DNA from: Gammaproteobacteria bacterium
GTDB taxonomy: Bacteria > Pseudomonadota > Gammaproteobacteria > Pseudomonadales > UBA5518
DNA length: 64,000 bases
NCBI GenBank assembly: GCA_016718385.1
Contig: JADKDK010000006.1
Coordinates: forward strand, 372,001-436,000
Reading direction: 5' to 3'
Shown here: positions 29,918-41,099 of the stretch, piece after piece
Layout: each line of letters opens with the position of its first letter
Position numbering within the stretch: the stretch's first letter is position 1
The notes under the pieces: generated by a model
Told to the model about the DNA's origin: nothing
Databases searched by the model: none
Seen by the model: only the letters and a program-made list of their open reading frames with translations
Position numbers and translations under genes: made by a program

Positions 29918-29978
29918 CGTGGTGTCTCCCGGTCGGACGCGCTGCCGCGCGCGAAGGTTGTTGCGGGCAATGGCCGGC

Positions 29979-30007
29979 ACTATCCATACCCCCACCCGGG
30001 GTGACAA
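29979..30007 (-). promoter_or_regulatory. Candidate promoter of the CrtC/AttH-like gene
   Basis: On the minus strand TTGTCA (30007-30002), 17-base spacer, GATAGT (29984-29979), placing the start near 29972 and leaving a leader of about 55 bases before the ATG at 29917. It would make the gene independent of the exbD gene 132 bases upstream. Confidence 0.45.
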
Positions 30008-30049
30008 GTTACGTTTTGGCCAGAGTGCGGGCGCGACGCCGCGGCGCCG

Positions 30050-30457
30050 CTAGTCCGCGAACGTGGTGATCGAGACGTCGTAGACGCCGGCCTCGCGCGA
30101 CTGGTCCGCTATGCCCGCGAAGACCTCGGTATCGGAGTCCTCGTGGGCGCGGATCAGCACCGCGGCCTCCGGATTGGCGGCGCGCAGGCGCTCGATGGTG
30201 GCGCGCACCGAGCGCGCGTCGATGCGCCGCTCGCCGAGCCAGATCTCGTTGCCGGCGGTCACGGTGAGCAGGATGTTGCGCTTGCCCGCTTCCTCGACCT
30301 GCGGCTGCGGCCGCGCGACATGGATGCCAGCCTCCTTCACGAACGATGCCGTCACGATGAAGAAGATGAGCATGATGAATACCACGTCGAGCATCGGCGT
30401 GAGGTCGATCTCGGACTCGTCCTGGCTAGCGCGGCGGCGCGGGATGTGCGTTGGCAT
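30050..30457 (-). CDS. ExbD/TolR-family proton-channel subunit without a partner ExbB
   Basis: 135 residues from ATG 30457 with GGGAA upstream. A basic N-terminus (MPTHIPRRR) precedes one membrane helix with the essential aspartate (IDLTPMLDVVFIMLIFFIVTASF) and a periplasmic ExbD domain. ExbD normally works with the ExbB ring to power TonB-type machines, but no exbB or tonB is next to it. It starts 19 bases after the phosphotransferase-like gene, so it appears to be the third gene of that operon. A partner encoded elsewhere is assumed. Confidence 0.88.
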   Translation of the reverse strand: MPTHIPRRRASQDESEIDLTPMLDVVFIMLIFFIVTASFVKEAGIHVARPQPQVEEAGKRNILLTVTAGNEIWLGERRIDARSVRATIERLRAANPEAAVLIRAHEDSDTEVFAGIADQSREAGVYDVSITTFAD

Positions 30458-30476
30458 CGGTGTTCCCGCGCGCCGC

Positions 30477-31517
30477 TCAGGCCAGCGCCGACGCCGCGCG
30501 CTCGAGATAGCGCTCGACGATGCGCGCGACCTGCTCCGGCGGCGCCGTCTTCATGCCGCCGCTGGCGCCCTTGACCAGCCGCGCATAGACGCCCTCCACG
30601 ATGCAGGCCTGCTTCCACCAGCCGAACGCGGTATAGAACGCCGCGTGCGGCAACGCCTGCCCCGTGATCTCCTCGTAGCAGGCCACGACCTCGGCGCGAC
30701 GCGGGAACTGCGGCAGCCGAGTCGGCGGATCGGGCAGGAAGCTGATCTCGTCCTCGGGTTCGGCCCAGTACATCAGCGACCAGAAGAAGTCCGCCACCGG
30801 ATCGCCGATGGTGCAGAGTTCCCAGTCGAGCACCGCGCGCACGCGGTGGTCCGGCCCGAGCACGGTGTTGTCGAACCGGTAATCGCCGTGCGCGAGCCCG
30901 GGACGCCGCGTCTCGGGCGGGATCCCGGCGCCCAGGCGCTCGTGCAGCTGGCCCAGCAGCGGCAGGTCGCGCGTCTTCGAGGCTTCCACCTGGCGCCGCC
31001 AGCGCGAGAGCTGCCGCGCGACGTAGCCTTCGTGCTTCCCGAGATCGCCGAGGCCGACGGCCGCGGGATCGAGCGTGTGGAGGGCGGCCTGCGTGGCCAC
31101 CAGCGAGCGCATCGCGGCGCGGCAGGCCGCGACGTCCATGTCTGCAGCGCCGGCGCGGTCGCGCAGGATCAGCCCGTCGACGAACTCCATCACGTAAAAG
31201 GGAGCCCCGGTCACCGCGGGATCGTCGCAGAAGGCCAGCATCGCGGGCACCGGCACCTGCGGGGCATGCGCGCCGAGCGCGTGCATGATGCGCCACTCGC
31301 GGCCCATGTCGTGGGCCGTGGCCAGCGCACCGGCCACCGGCGGACGGCGCAGGATGAACGCGCCGCCGTGCGCGTCCTCGACGCGGTACGTGAGGTTGGA
31401 GCCGCCGGCGGCGATCAGGCGAAACGTAAACGGCGGCGCCGCCCGCGGCAGCGTTTCCGCCAGCCATTGCGTCACGCGCTCGCGCTCGATTCCTTTCAGC
31501 GGTTGCTCTTCGCTCAT
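30477..31517 (-). CDS. Aminoglycoside-phosphotransferase-like kinase (ACAD10/11-associated type)
   Basis: 346 residues. APH/choline-kinase fold: nucleotide-binding N-lobe (AAGGSNLTYRVEDAHGG, ILRRPP), the catalytic loop HGDYRFDN and the metal-binding DWE (AVLDWELCTIGDP). This subgroup is found beside, or in animals fused to, acyl-CoA dehydrogenases (ACAD10/ACAD11), where the kinase phosphorylates 4-hydroxyacyl-CoA before its conversion to a beta-oxidation substrate. The acyl-CoA dehydrogenase gene ends nine bases upstream, so the same role is inferred. It is not an antibiotic resistance gene. Confidence 0.88.
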   Translation of the reverse strand: MSEEQPLKGIERERVTQWLAETLPRAAPPFTFRLIAAGGSNLTYRVEDAHGGAFILRRPPVAGALATAHDMGREWRIMHALGAHAPQVPVPAMLAFCDDPAVTGAPFYVMEFVDGLILRDRAGAADMDVAACRAAMRSLVATQAALHTLDPAAVGLGDLGKHEGYVARQLSRWRRQVEASKTRDLPLLGQLHERLGAGIPPETRRPGLAHGDYRFDNTVLGPDHRVRAVLDWELCTIGDPVADFFWSLMYWAEPEDEISFLPDPPTRLPQFPRRAEVVACYEEITGQALPHAAFYTAFGWWKQACIVEGVYARLVKGASGGMKTAPPEQVARIVERYLERAASALA

Positions 31518-31526
31518 GGCTCGTCC

Positions 31527-32840
31527 TCAGGACACCGTGGCGCGGATCTCGCGCACCCGCTCGCCGAAGAGTTCCCCGGCGCGCCGGCGCCGGGCCGGCA
31601 CGTATTCGCTGGGCTCGGCGACCGCCGCCATGCCGCGCGTCAGCTCGCGCGCGACCGTCTGCTTGTGCACCTCGTCGGCGCCGTCGGCGATGCGCAGCGC
31701 GCGCGCCACGCGGTACATCTCCTCGAGCGGCATGTCGGTGGTGTAGCCGAGCGCGCCATGCACCTGGATCGCGCGATCGATGATCGTGAGCAGCGTGCGC
31801 GGCACCACGAACTTCACCATCGCGATCTCGCTTCGCGCCTCGCGGCTGTAGTCGCCCTGCTGGTCCATGCGCCAGGCCGCGCGCAGCACCAGGAGCCGCG
31901 CCATCTCGAGTTCCGCGCTCGATTCCGCGATCATCTCCTGCACCAGCTGCTGCTTCGCCAGCGGCCGGTCCCGGGTGTCGCGCGACACGGCGCGCTCGAG
32001 CATCATCTCCAGGGCGCGGTCGGCCTGCCCGATGCAGCGCATCGCGTGGTGGATTCGCCCGCCGCCCAGGCGCTTCTGCGCCAGCACGAAACCATCACCC
32101 GGCGCGCCGATCAGGTGGTCCAGCGGCACGCGGCAGTTCTCGAAGCGCACCTCGGTGTGGCCGCCGATGCGATCCATCAGCGCGTCGCCCGCGAGCGGGT
32201 GATGCATCGAACCCACGTCGCGCACCAGCACCACGCCGGGATGGCGGCACGGCACCACGAGCATCGCGGCACGCCGGTGCGGCGGCGCCTCGGGGTCGGT
32301 CACCGCCATCACGATCATGAAGTCGCTGACGCTGGCGTTGGAGGCGAACCACTTGTGCCCGTTGATCACCCACTCCTCGCCCTCGCGCTCGCAGCGCGTG
32401 GTGATGCCGGTGGGATCGGAGCCGCTGTTGTGGGGCTCGGTGAGCGCGAAGGTGCTGCGCACGTGGCCGGCGAGCAGCGGCTCGAGCCAGCGCCTGGCCT
32501 GCTCGGCGTTCGCGCCGGCGGCCAGCAGTTCGGCGTTGCCGGAATCCGGTGCCTGGCAGCCGAAGATCTCGGGCGCGAGCACGCTGCGCCCGAGCACCTC
32601 GTGCAGCAGCGCGAGGCGCAGCTGCCCCATGCCGCAGCCGCCATGCGCGGGCGGCAGGTGCGCCGCCCACAGGCCGCGCTCCTTCACCTGCTGCTTGAAC
32701 GGCGCCCACAACGCATCGAGCTGGCGCTGGTTCAGTCCCTCGCCGGCAAGCTCGAGCGGCAAAATGGTATCGTCGACGAAGCGGCGAACCCAGCCGAGAT
32801 CGGCCTCGAAATCCGGATCGGTACTGAAGTCCCATGCCAT
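31527..32840 (-). CDS. Acyl-CoA dehydrogenase (ACAD10/11-like)
   Basis: 437 residues from ATG 32840. Standard ACAD layout: N-terminal helical domain, a beta domain with FALTEPHNSGSDPTGITT and WVINGHKWFASNAS (FAD and substrate binding), and a C-terminal helical domain with RIHHAMRCIGQADRALEMM and AIQVHGALGYTTDMPLEEMYR. With the adjacent kinase it forms the bacterial counterpart of the two-domain ACAD11 system for 4-hydroxy acids (inference from neighbours). Substrate length cannot be told. mutT lies 94 bases upstream, so transcription may start in that gap. Confidence 0.92.
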   Translation of the reverse strand: MAWDFSTDPDFEADLGWVRRFVDDTILPLELAGEGLNQRQLDALWAPFKQQVKERGLWAAHLPPAHGGCGMGQLRLALLHEVLGRSVLAPEIFGCQAPDSGNAELLAAGANAEQARRWLEPLLAGHVRSTFALTEPHNSGSDPTGITTRCEREGEEWVINGHKWFASNASVSDFMIVMAVTDPEAPPHRRAAMLVVPCRHPGVVLVRDVGSMHHPLAGDALMDRIGGHTEVRFENCRVPLDHLIGAPGDGFVLAQKRLGGGRIHHAMRCIGQADRALEMMLERAVSRDTRDRPLAKQQLVQEMIAESSAELEMARLLVLRAAWRMDQQGDYSREARSEIAMVKFVVPRTLLTIIDRAIQVHGALGYTTDMPLEEMYRVARALRIADGADEVHKQTVARELTRGMAAVAEPSEYVPARRRRAGELFGERVREIRATVS

Positions 32841-32934
32841 TGGGCATCTCTCTGTGCTGGTGGTGTCGCAGGCATGTTACGCGAGACCGGGGCGCGCGCA
32901 ATTCTTGTCAGGCGCCGCGCGCCCTGATACTCGA

Positions 32935-33330
32935 TCAGTGCGCGGCCCGATCGGCCTGGATTGCCCCGATGATCGGCGCATTGGCCGCGGGAAAATCGGC
33001 GGGATCGAGTGCCGTGACGGGTAACCAGCGCAGCGGCTGGCCTTCGCGCCCGTGCGCCGTGCCGCTGAACGCGAGCACGTGCCACACCTCGAGGCGCACC
33101 GAGCGCTCGGGATAATCGTGTTCGATGATGACGAGCGGAACAGCGTGCTCGACACGGATGCCCAGCTCTTCGTGCAGCTCGCGCGCCAGCGCTTCCTCCA
33201 CGCTCTCGCCGGCAGCGACCTTGCCGCCGGGGAATTCCCACAGCCCGCCCTGGTGCAGGTGATCGTGACGGCGCGCGACCAGCACCTCGCCGGCGGCGTT
33301 GGTGATGACGCCCACGGCCACGCGCAGCAT
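32935..33330 (-). CDS. mutT: MutT-type Nudix hydrolase (8-oxo-dGTP diphosphatase)
   Basis: 131 residues from ATG 33330 with GGGAG upstream, the size of E. coli MutT (129). The Nudix box runs from about residue 36 to 58 (GGKVAAGESVEEALARELHE followed by ELGI), with all catalytic glutamates. MutT removes 8-oxo-dGTP from the nucleotide pool. The secA-argJ-mutT order is conserved in Pseudomonas, which supports the assignment over a general Nudix enzyme. Confidence 0.92.
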   Translation of the reverse strand: MLRVAVGVITNAAGEVLVARRHDHLHQGGLWEFPGGKVAAGESVEEALARELHEELGIRVEHAVPLVIIEHDYPERSVRLEVWHVLAFSGTAHGREGQPLRWLPVTALDPADFPAANAPIIGAIQADRAAH

Positions 33331-33374
33331 GGGGTGGCTCCCGGCGGCTCCCGGCGGCGCTGCGCGGCCCCCGC

Positions 33375-34601
33375 TCAGGTGCGGTATTCCGCGTTGATGC
33401 GCACGTAGTCGTGCGACAGATCCGTGGTCCACACGGTCGCCCCGGCCGCGCCGCGCGCGAGATCGATCGCGATCAGGATCTCCTCTGCGGCCATGGCCCG
33501 CTGTCCGGCGGCCTCGGTATAGGCGGGATCACGCGCGCCGTTGCTGACGATGACGACGTCGTTCAGGCGTATGCCGACGCGCCCGACCTCCAGCCCCGGC
33601 ACGCCGGCACGCCCCACGGCGGCGAGGATGCGTCCCCAGTTCGGATCGCTCGCGAACAGCGCGGTCTTCACCAGCGGTGACTCGGCCACCGCGTAGGCGA
33701 CGCGACGGCACTCGGCGTGATCGGCGCCAGCGCTGACCGCGACGGTCACGAATTTCGTCGCGCCCTCGCCATCGCGGATGATCGCCTGCGCCAGCTCCAG
33801 GCAGACCTCGTGCACGGCCCGTTCGAGCAGCGCCGCGGCAGGATCGTCGGCCGATGCGATGGCCGGCGCGCCCGCCCGGCCGGTGGCCACCAGCACGCAG
33901 GCGTCGTTGGTCGACGTGTCGCCATCGATCGTGATGCAGTTGAAACTGCCATCGACCGCGCGCGCAACGATGCCGTCCAGCACCGGCTGCGCCACCTCGG
34001 CATCCGTGGCGACGAAGGCGAGCATGGTCGCCATGTCCGGGCGGATCATGCCCGCGCCCTTGGCGATGCCGCTGACCGTGACCTCGACCGTACCGATCCG
34101 CACGCGGCGGCTCGCACCCTTGGGACGCGTGTCGGTGGTCATGATGCCCTCGGCCGCTGCCTCCCAGGCCTCGGCATCCAGTGCCGCCAGCGCCTCGGGC
34201 ATGCCGCCGGTAACCCGCTCCACCGGCAACGGCTCGCCGATCACGCCGGTCGAGAACGGCAGCACGGCCTGTTCGGCCACGGCGCCGAGGCTGGCGAGTT
34301 CCTGGCAGCAGGCACGCGCATCCTGCATGCCGCGCGCGCCGGTGCCTGCGTTGGCGTTGCCCGTGTTGACCAGCAGGTAGCGGATGCCCCCGGGTGCCGC
34401 CGCCAGGTGCTCGCGCGCCACCGCCACCGGCGCGGCGCAGAAGGCATTGCGCGTGAAACGGGCCGCGACACGGCTGCCCGGCGCGAGCTCCAGGATCACG
34501 AGATCGCGCCGGCCGGGCTTCCTGATGCCGGCGCACGCCACGCCGAGACGCACGCCGCGCACGGCAGCGAGGGGGAAACGGGAAGGCGCGCCTACGGGCA
34601 T
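33375..34601 (-). CDS. argJ: Bifunctional ornithine acetyltransferase/N-acetylglutamate synthase
   Basis: 408 residues. ArgJ recycles the acetyl group in arginine synthesis, and bifunctional forms also make N-acetylglutamate from acetyl-CoA. The self-cleavage site is KGAGMIRPDMATMLAF, with T192 the new N-terminal nucleophile of the beta chain. The oxyanion region includes FSTGVIGEPLP. The C-terminal stretch LSHDYVRINAEYRT is typical. It starts 30 bases after secA. Whether it is mono- or bifunctional cannot be decided from sequence. Confidence 0.95.
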   Translation of the reverse strand: MPVGAPSRFPLAAVRGVRLGVACAGIRKPGRRDLVILELAPGSRVAARFTRNAFCAAPVAVAREHLAAAPGGIRYLLVNTGNANAGTGARGMQDARACCQELASLGAVAEQAVLPFSTGVIGEPLPVERVTGGMPEALAALDAEAWEAAAEGIMTTDTRPKGASRRVRIGTVEVTVSGIAKGAGMIRPDMATMLAFVATDAEVAQPVLDGIVARAVDGSFNCITIDGDTSTNDACVLVATGRAGAPAIASADDPAAALLERAVHEVCLELAQAIIRDGEGATKFVTVAVSAGADHAECRRVAYAVAESPLVKTALFASDPNWGRILAAVGRAGVPGLEVGRVGIRLNDVVIVSNGARDPAYTEAAGQRAMAAEEILIAIDLARGAAGATVWTTDLSHDYVRINAEYRT

Positions 34602-34631
34602 CGGTTGCGGTCCTCGAAGTTGATCAGCCGC

Positions 34632-37355
<2,724 letters not shown>

Positions 37356-37463
37356 GGTTCTTGCAGTTTTCCAGCGTGGCGCGGCGATGCGGCGTGTATG
37401 CTCGTGCCCGGCGGCGCCGGAACCGGAACGTCCGGCACGGGCCCCGCGGCTGGGCGGCGCGAA

Positions 37464-37469
37464 ATTATA
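37464..37469 (-). promoter_or_regulatory. Candidate -10 of secA
   Basis: TATATAAT reads on the minus strand about 109 bases before the secA ATG in otherwise GC-rich sequence. No convincing -35 hexamer is seen at 16-18 bases. Bases 37527-37545, next to the M23 gene's stop, form a short GC hairpin without a T run. Confidence 0.4.
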
Positions 37470-37543
37470 TACCGGGGCGACACGGCGCGGGCGCGCCGCG
37501 GAGAATTACCGAAGCCGGCAGTCGAGGGACCCGCAAGGCGGGA

Positions 37544-38473
37544 TCACGCGTCGCCCCTGACCGTGCTGATGTAGTGCATCGGGTCGATCTGGCGATCGCC
37601 GTTCAGCACCTCCAGGTGCAGGTGCGCACCGCTGGCGCGGCCCGTCTGCCCCACGCGCGCGATCACCTGCCCCTTCTGCACGATGTCTCCGGGCTTCACC
37701 AGATACTCGCGGTTGTGCGCGTAGCGCGTGCGATAACCGTTGCTGTGGCGGATCTCGACGAGGTTGCCGTAATCCTTCTCGTAGCCGGCCCAGACCACCA
37801 CGCCGGAGGCGATGGCGAACACGTCCGAGCCGGCGCTCGCCGTGAAATCCACGCCCTTGTGCATGGCCCTGCGGCCGTCGAAGGGATCCGCGCGCGGCCC
37901 GAAGCGCGAGGAGATATAACCGTCGGCCACCGGCAGGCCCGCGAGCGATACGTCCCCGGCCAGCTTGCGGTTGACCAGCAGCTTCTCCATCACATCGAGC
38001 TGACGCTCGCGGTCCCTGATCTGCGAGGCCAGCTGGCGCAGCGTCTCGCCCAGCTCGCTGCCGCCCAGGCTCGCCGGTTCCGGGCTGAACGGCCCGCCCA
38101 GCGCCGGCTCCTGGTCGAAATCGAACTCGCCCTTGTCGAGCTGCGCCGCCACCGCGAGCCGTTCGCCGACCGCCTCCATGCGCAGCAGACGCGCCTGCAG
38201 CGTGGCGATGCGCGCGGCATAGGCGCGCCCTTCGCGCTCCGTGCTCTCGTGCAACTCCCCGGTGCGTGCCGCCAGCGCCGACAGCTCGGCACCCCAGGCC
38301 GTGACCAGGTCCGCGGGCAGCTCCCCGGCCTGCGCCAGCGCCAGCCGATAGCCCCCGAAACCGGCGGCGCCCAGGCAGACAATGCACAGCAGCGCAAGGG
38401 CCCAGACCATGCGGGCAGGAAGCGCCAGGGCTCTCGAGGAAGTCGGGAAGTCCTGGAGCAAGATCACTCTCAT
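37544..38473 (-). CDS. M23 (LytM-type) peptidase, membrane-anchored
   Basis: 309 residues from ATG 38473. A short cytosolic N-terminus and one membrane helix (about 21-43, MVWALALLCIVCLGAAGFGG) are followed by a predicted coiled region (60-170) and the LytM domain. Zinc ligands H205 and D209 (MHKGVDF) and H286 (HLHLEV) are all present, so it could be an active endopeptidase rather than an EnvC-like activator. In Pseudomonas an M23 gene (PA4404 locus) sits in the same place between the dcw cluster and secA. The start has only a weak ribosome site. Confidence 0.88.
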   Translation of the reverse strand: MRVILLQDFPTSSRALALPARMVWALALLCIVCLGAAGFGGYRLALAQAGELPADLVTAWGAELSALAARTGELHESTEREGRAYAARIATLQARLLRMEAVGERLAVAAQLDKGEFDFDQEPALGGPFSPEPASLGGSELGETLRQLASQIRDRERQLDVMEKLLVNRKLAGDVSLAGLPVADGYISSRFGPRADPFDGRRAMHKGVDFTASAGSDVFAIASGVVVWAGYEKDYGNLVEIRHSNGYRTRYAHNREYLVKPGDIVQKGQVIARVGQTGRASGAHLHLEVLNGDRQIDPMHYISTVRGDA

Positions 38474-38582
38474 GCGGCGGCACCAGATCCTGATTGCTTG
38501 TTTTTTGATCGACCTGGCGGCCGAACCGGATAGCAGACGGGCGCGAATATGCCACATGAACAGCAAAATTGCCAAATTGTAC

Positions 38583-38649
38583 CGCCCGGCGTCCCGGGCG
38601 TCGCGCGCGCAGGCGGCCCCCGGACTCCGTGCGCGACGGGTCCGGGGGC
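38583..38649 (-). terminator. Two strong hairpins after ftsZ, candidate end of the dcw operon
   Basis: Perfect 10-bp arms GCCCCCGGAC (38616-38625) and GTCCGGGGGC (38640-38649) form the first hairpin. CGCCCGG-CGTC-CCGGGCG (38583-38600) forms the second. Neither is followed by a clean T run, so they could be RNA 3' end stabilisers rather than true terminators. A minus-strand TACAAT (38581-38576) next to the second hairpin could be the -10 of the M23 gene. Confidence 0.5.
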
Positions 38650-38663
38650 TGCGACGGCGATCC

Positions 38664-39830
38664 TCAGTCCGCCTGGCGGCGCAGGAACGCGGGGATGTCG
38701 AGGTAATCGAGATCACGCTCCGCGCCGACCGCCATCGGCGGCCGCTCGGCGATCTCGCGCGTACCCGCCTGGCGGCGCCCGACCGCCGGCTTGTCGAGGT
38801 CACGGTAATTGGGTTGCCCCGAGGCCAGTCCACCGCCGACCGTGTTGTCGATCACCTTGACCGGTGCCTTGCGCACCTCGCCGAGGCCGGTGGCGACCAC
38901 GGTGACCTTGATCTCGCCGTTCATTTCCGGGTCGATCACGGTGCCGACCACGACGGTGGCCGTATCGGAGGCAAACTCCTCCACGGTGTCGCCGACCTCC
39001 TCGAACTCGCCGAGCGAGAGGTCGGGACCCGCGGTGATGTTCACCAGGATGCCGCGTGCGCCCTGCAGGTTGATGTCCTCGAGCAGGGGGCTGCGGATCG
39101 CAGCCTCGGCCGCCTCGCGCGCGCGGTTCTCGCCGCGGCCCACACCCGTGCCCATCATGGCCATGCCCATTTCGGACATCACGGTGCGCACGTCGGCGAA
39201 GTCGACGTTGATCATGCCCGGACGGATGATCAGGTCGGCGATGCCCTGCACCGCGCCCAGCAGCACGTCGTTGGCTGCCTTGAAGGCATCCAGCAGGCTG
39301 GTGTTCTTGCCCAGCACGCTCAGCAGCTTCTCGTTCGGGATCGTGATCAGCGAGTCGACGTGCTGCTGCAGCTCCATCAGACCCTCGTCGGCGATCGCCG
39401 CGCGCTTCTTGCCCTCGAACTTGAATGGGCGCGTGACCACGGCCACCGTGAGGATGCCCATCTCCCGCGCCACTTCCGCCACGATCGGCGCGGCCCCGGT
39501 GCCTGTCCCCCCGCCCATGCCGGCGGTGATGAACACCATGTCCGCGCCGGAAAGCACCTCGGCGATGCGGTCACGGTCCTCCAGCGCTGCCTGGCGACCG
39601 ATCTCGGGGTTCGCGCCCGCGCCCAGGCCCTTGGTGATGCCCGAGCCGAGCTGCAGCACGGTGCGCGAGGAAATGTCGGAGAGCGCCTGCGCATCGGTGT
39701 TGGCGCAGATGAACTCCACGCCCTCGACCGCGCCGCCGATCATGTGCTTCACGGCGTTGCCGCCGCCTCCGCCCACGCCGACGACCTTGATCACTGCGCT
39801 CTGCGCTACGTTGTCTACGAGTTCGAACAT
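38664..39830 (-). CDS. ftsZ: Cell division protein FtsZ
   Basis: 388 residues from ATG 39830, which has GGAGG nine bases upstream; the GTG three codons earlier directly abuts that site and is unlikely. The tubulin-like GTPase signature GGGTGTGAAP and the T7 synergy loop (NVDFADVRTVMSEMG) are intact. After a variable linker the C-terminal peptide LDIPAFLRRQAD, which binds FtsA and ZipA, is conserved. It is the last gene of the dcw run. lpxC, which normally follows, is missing here. Confidence 0.97.
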   Translation of the reverse strand: MFELVDNVAQSAVIKVVGVGGGGGNAVKHMIGGAVEGVEFICANTDAQALSDISSRTVLQLGSGITKGLGAGANPEIGRQAALEDRDRIAEVLSGADMVFITAGMGGGTGTGAAPIVAEVAREMGILTVAVVTRPFKFEGKKRAAIADEGLMELQQHVDSLITIPNEKLLSVLGKNTSLLDAFKAANDVLLGAVQGIADLIIRPGMINVDFADVRTVMSEMGMAMMGTGVGRGENRAREAAEAAIRSPLLEDINLQGARGILVNITAGPDLSLGEFEEVGDTVEEFASDTATVVVGTVIDPEMNGEIKVTVVATGLGEVRKAPVKVIDNTVGGGLASGQPNYRDLDKPAVGRRQAGTREIAERPPMAVGAERDLDYLDIPAFLRRQAD

Positions 39831-39869
39831 GGCTATCACCCTCCGAGGTTGAACGATCAGTCGAGAAAA

Positions 39870-41087
39870 TCAGAAATTGCCCTGGAACCACTGTTTCATC
39901 TTCTTCACCAGCCCGCGTCCGGGGGACTCCTTGACCCCCGCGTTGGCCGTGTACTGCTTGACGCCGAAGAGCAACAGCCCCACGGCGGTGGAATAAATGG
40001 GGTTCTTGACGATATCGAGCATGCCCTGCACGCCGGCGGGCGCCCCGATGCGCACCGGCATATGGAAGATCTCCTCGGCCAGCTCCACGACGCCTTCCAT
40101 CTTCGCGGTGCCGCCGGTCAGCACGATGCCCCCGGCCAGCACGTCCTCGAAGCCGCTGCGGCGGATCTCGGCCTGCACCAGCGTGAACAGCTCGTCGTAG
40201 CGCGGCTCGACCACTTCGGCCAGCGCCTGGCGCGAGAGGTCACGCGCGCCGCGCTCGCCGACCCCGGGGACCTTGATCGTCTGGTCCGCGCCGGCGAGCT
40301 GCGCCAGCGCGCAGGCGTAGCGGATCTTGATCTCCTCCGCATACTGCGTCGGCGTGCGCAGCGCCATCGCGATGTCGTTGGTGACCTGGTCGCCGGCGAT
40401 CGGGATGACGCCGGTATGGCGGATCGCTCCCTCCGTGAAGATCGCGATGTCCGTGGTTCCGCCGCCGATGTCGACCAGGCAGACGCCGAGCTCGCGCTCG
40501 TCCTCGGTCAGCACCGCGTAGCTCGAGGCCAGCTGCTCGAGAATGATCTCCTCGACCTCGAGCCCGCAGCGGCGGATGCACTTCTCGATGTTCTGCGAGG
40601 CGTTGACCGCGCAGGTCACCACGTGCACCTTGGCCTCGAGCCGCACGCCCGACATGCCCAGCGGCTCCTTGATGCCCTCCTGGCTGTCGATCACGTACTC
40701 CTGCGGCAGGATGTGCAGGATCTTCTGGTCGGCGGGAATCGCGACGGCCTGCGCGGCGTCGATCACGCGCTCCACGTCGTGCGCGTAGACCTCGCGGTCG
40801 CGGATCGCGACGATGCCGTGCGAGTTGAGGCTGCGGATGTGGCTGCCCGCGATCCCGGCATAGACCGAATGGATCTGGCAGCCGGCCATCAGCTCGGCCT
40901 CCTCGACGGCGCGCTGTATCGACTGCACCGTAGACTCGATGTTGACCACCACGCCCTTCTTGAGGCCGCGCGAGGCGTGCGATCCGAGACCGACGATCTT
41001 CAGCGTGCCGTCCGCTGCCACTTCGCCGACGATCGCCACCACCTTCGAGGTGCCGATATCGAGGCCAACGATCATCTTTCCGCTCAT
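39870..41087 (-). CDS. ftsA: Cell division protein FtsA
   Basis: 405 residues from ATG 41087 with GGGGAG six bases upstream. Actin-like ATPase fold: phosphate 1 motif IVGLDIGTSKVVAIVGEV, the SHS2 (1C) domain region, and GVCLVDIGGGTTDIAIF. The C-terminal membrane-targeting helix is the end of the protein (LVKKMKQWFQGNF). FtsA tethers FtsZ filaments to the membrane. It lies 12 bases after ftsQ and 39 before ftsZ. Confidence 0.96.
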   Translation of the reverse strand: MSGKMIVGLDIGTSKVVAIVGEVAADGTLKIVGLGSHASRGLKKGVVVNIESTVQSIQRAVEEAELMAGCQIHSVYAGIAGSHIRSLNSHGIVAIRDREVYAHDVERVIDAAQAVAIPADQKILHILPQEYVIDSQEGIKEPLGMSGVRLEAKVHVVTCAVNASQNIEKCIRRCGLEVEEIILEQLASSYAVLTEDERELGVCLVDIGGGTTDIAIFTEGAIRHTGVIPIAGDQVTNDIAMALRTPTQYAEEIKIRYACALAQLAGADQTIKVPGVGERGARDLSRQALAEVVEPRYDELFTLVQAEIRRSGFEDVLAGGIVLTGGTAKMEGVVELAEEIFHMPVRIGAPAGVQGMLDIVKNPIYSTAVGLLLFGVKQYTANAGVKESPGRGLVKKMKQWFQGNF

Positions 41088-41099
41088 TGCTCTCCCCAT

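Noticed and set aside
30477..31517. Aminoglycoside resistance gene
   Set aside because: The kinase has the APH fold but its immediate acyl-CoA dehydrogenase neighbour and sequence type fit the ACAD10/11-associated group. There is no mobile element nearby.
30111..32927. 938-codon open frame on the plus strand
   Set aside because: It is antisense to the exbD, kinase and acyl-CoA dehydrogenase genes. The composition is that of a shadow frame.
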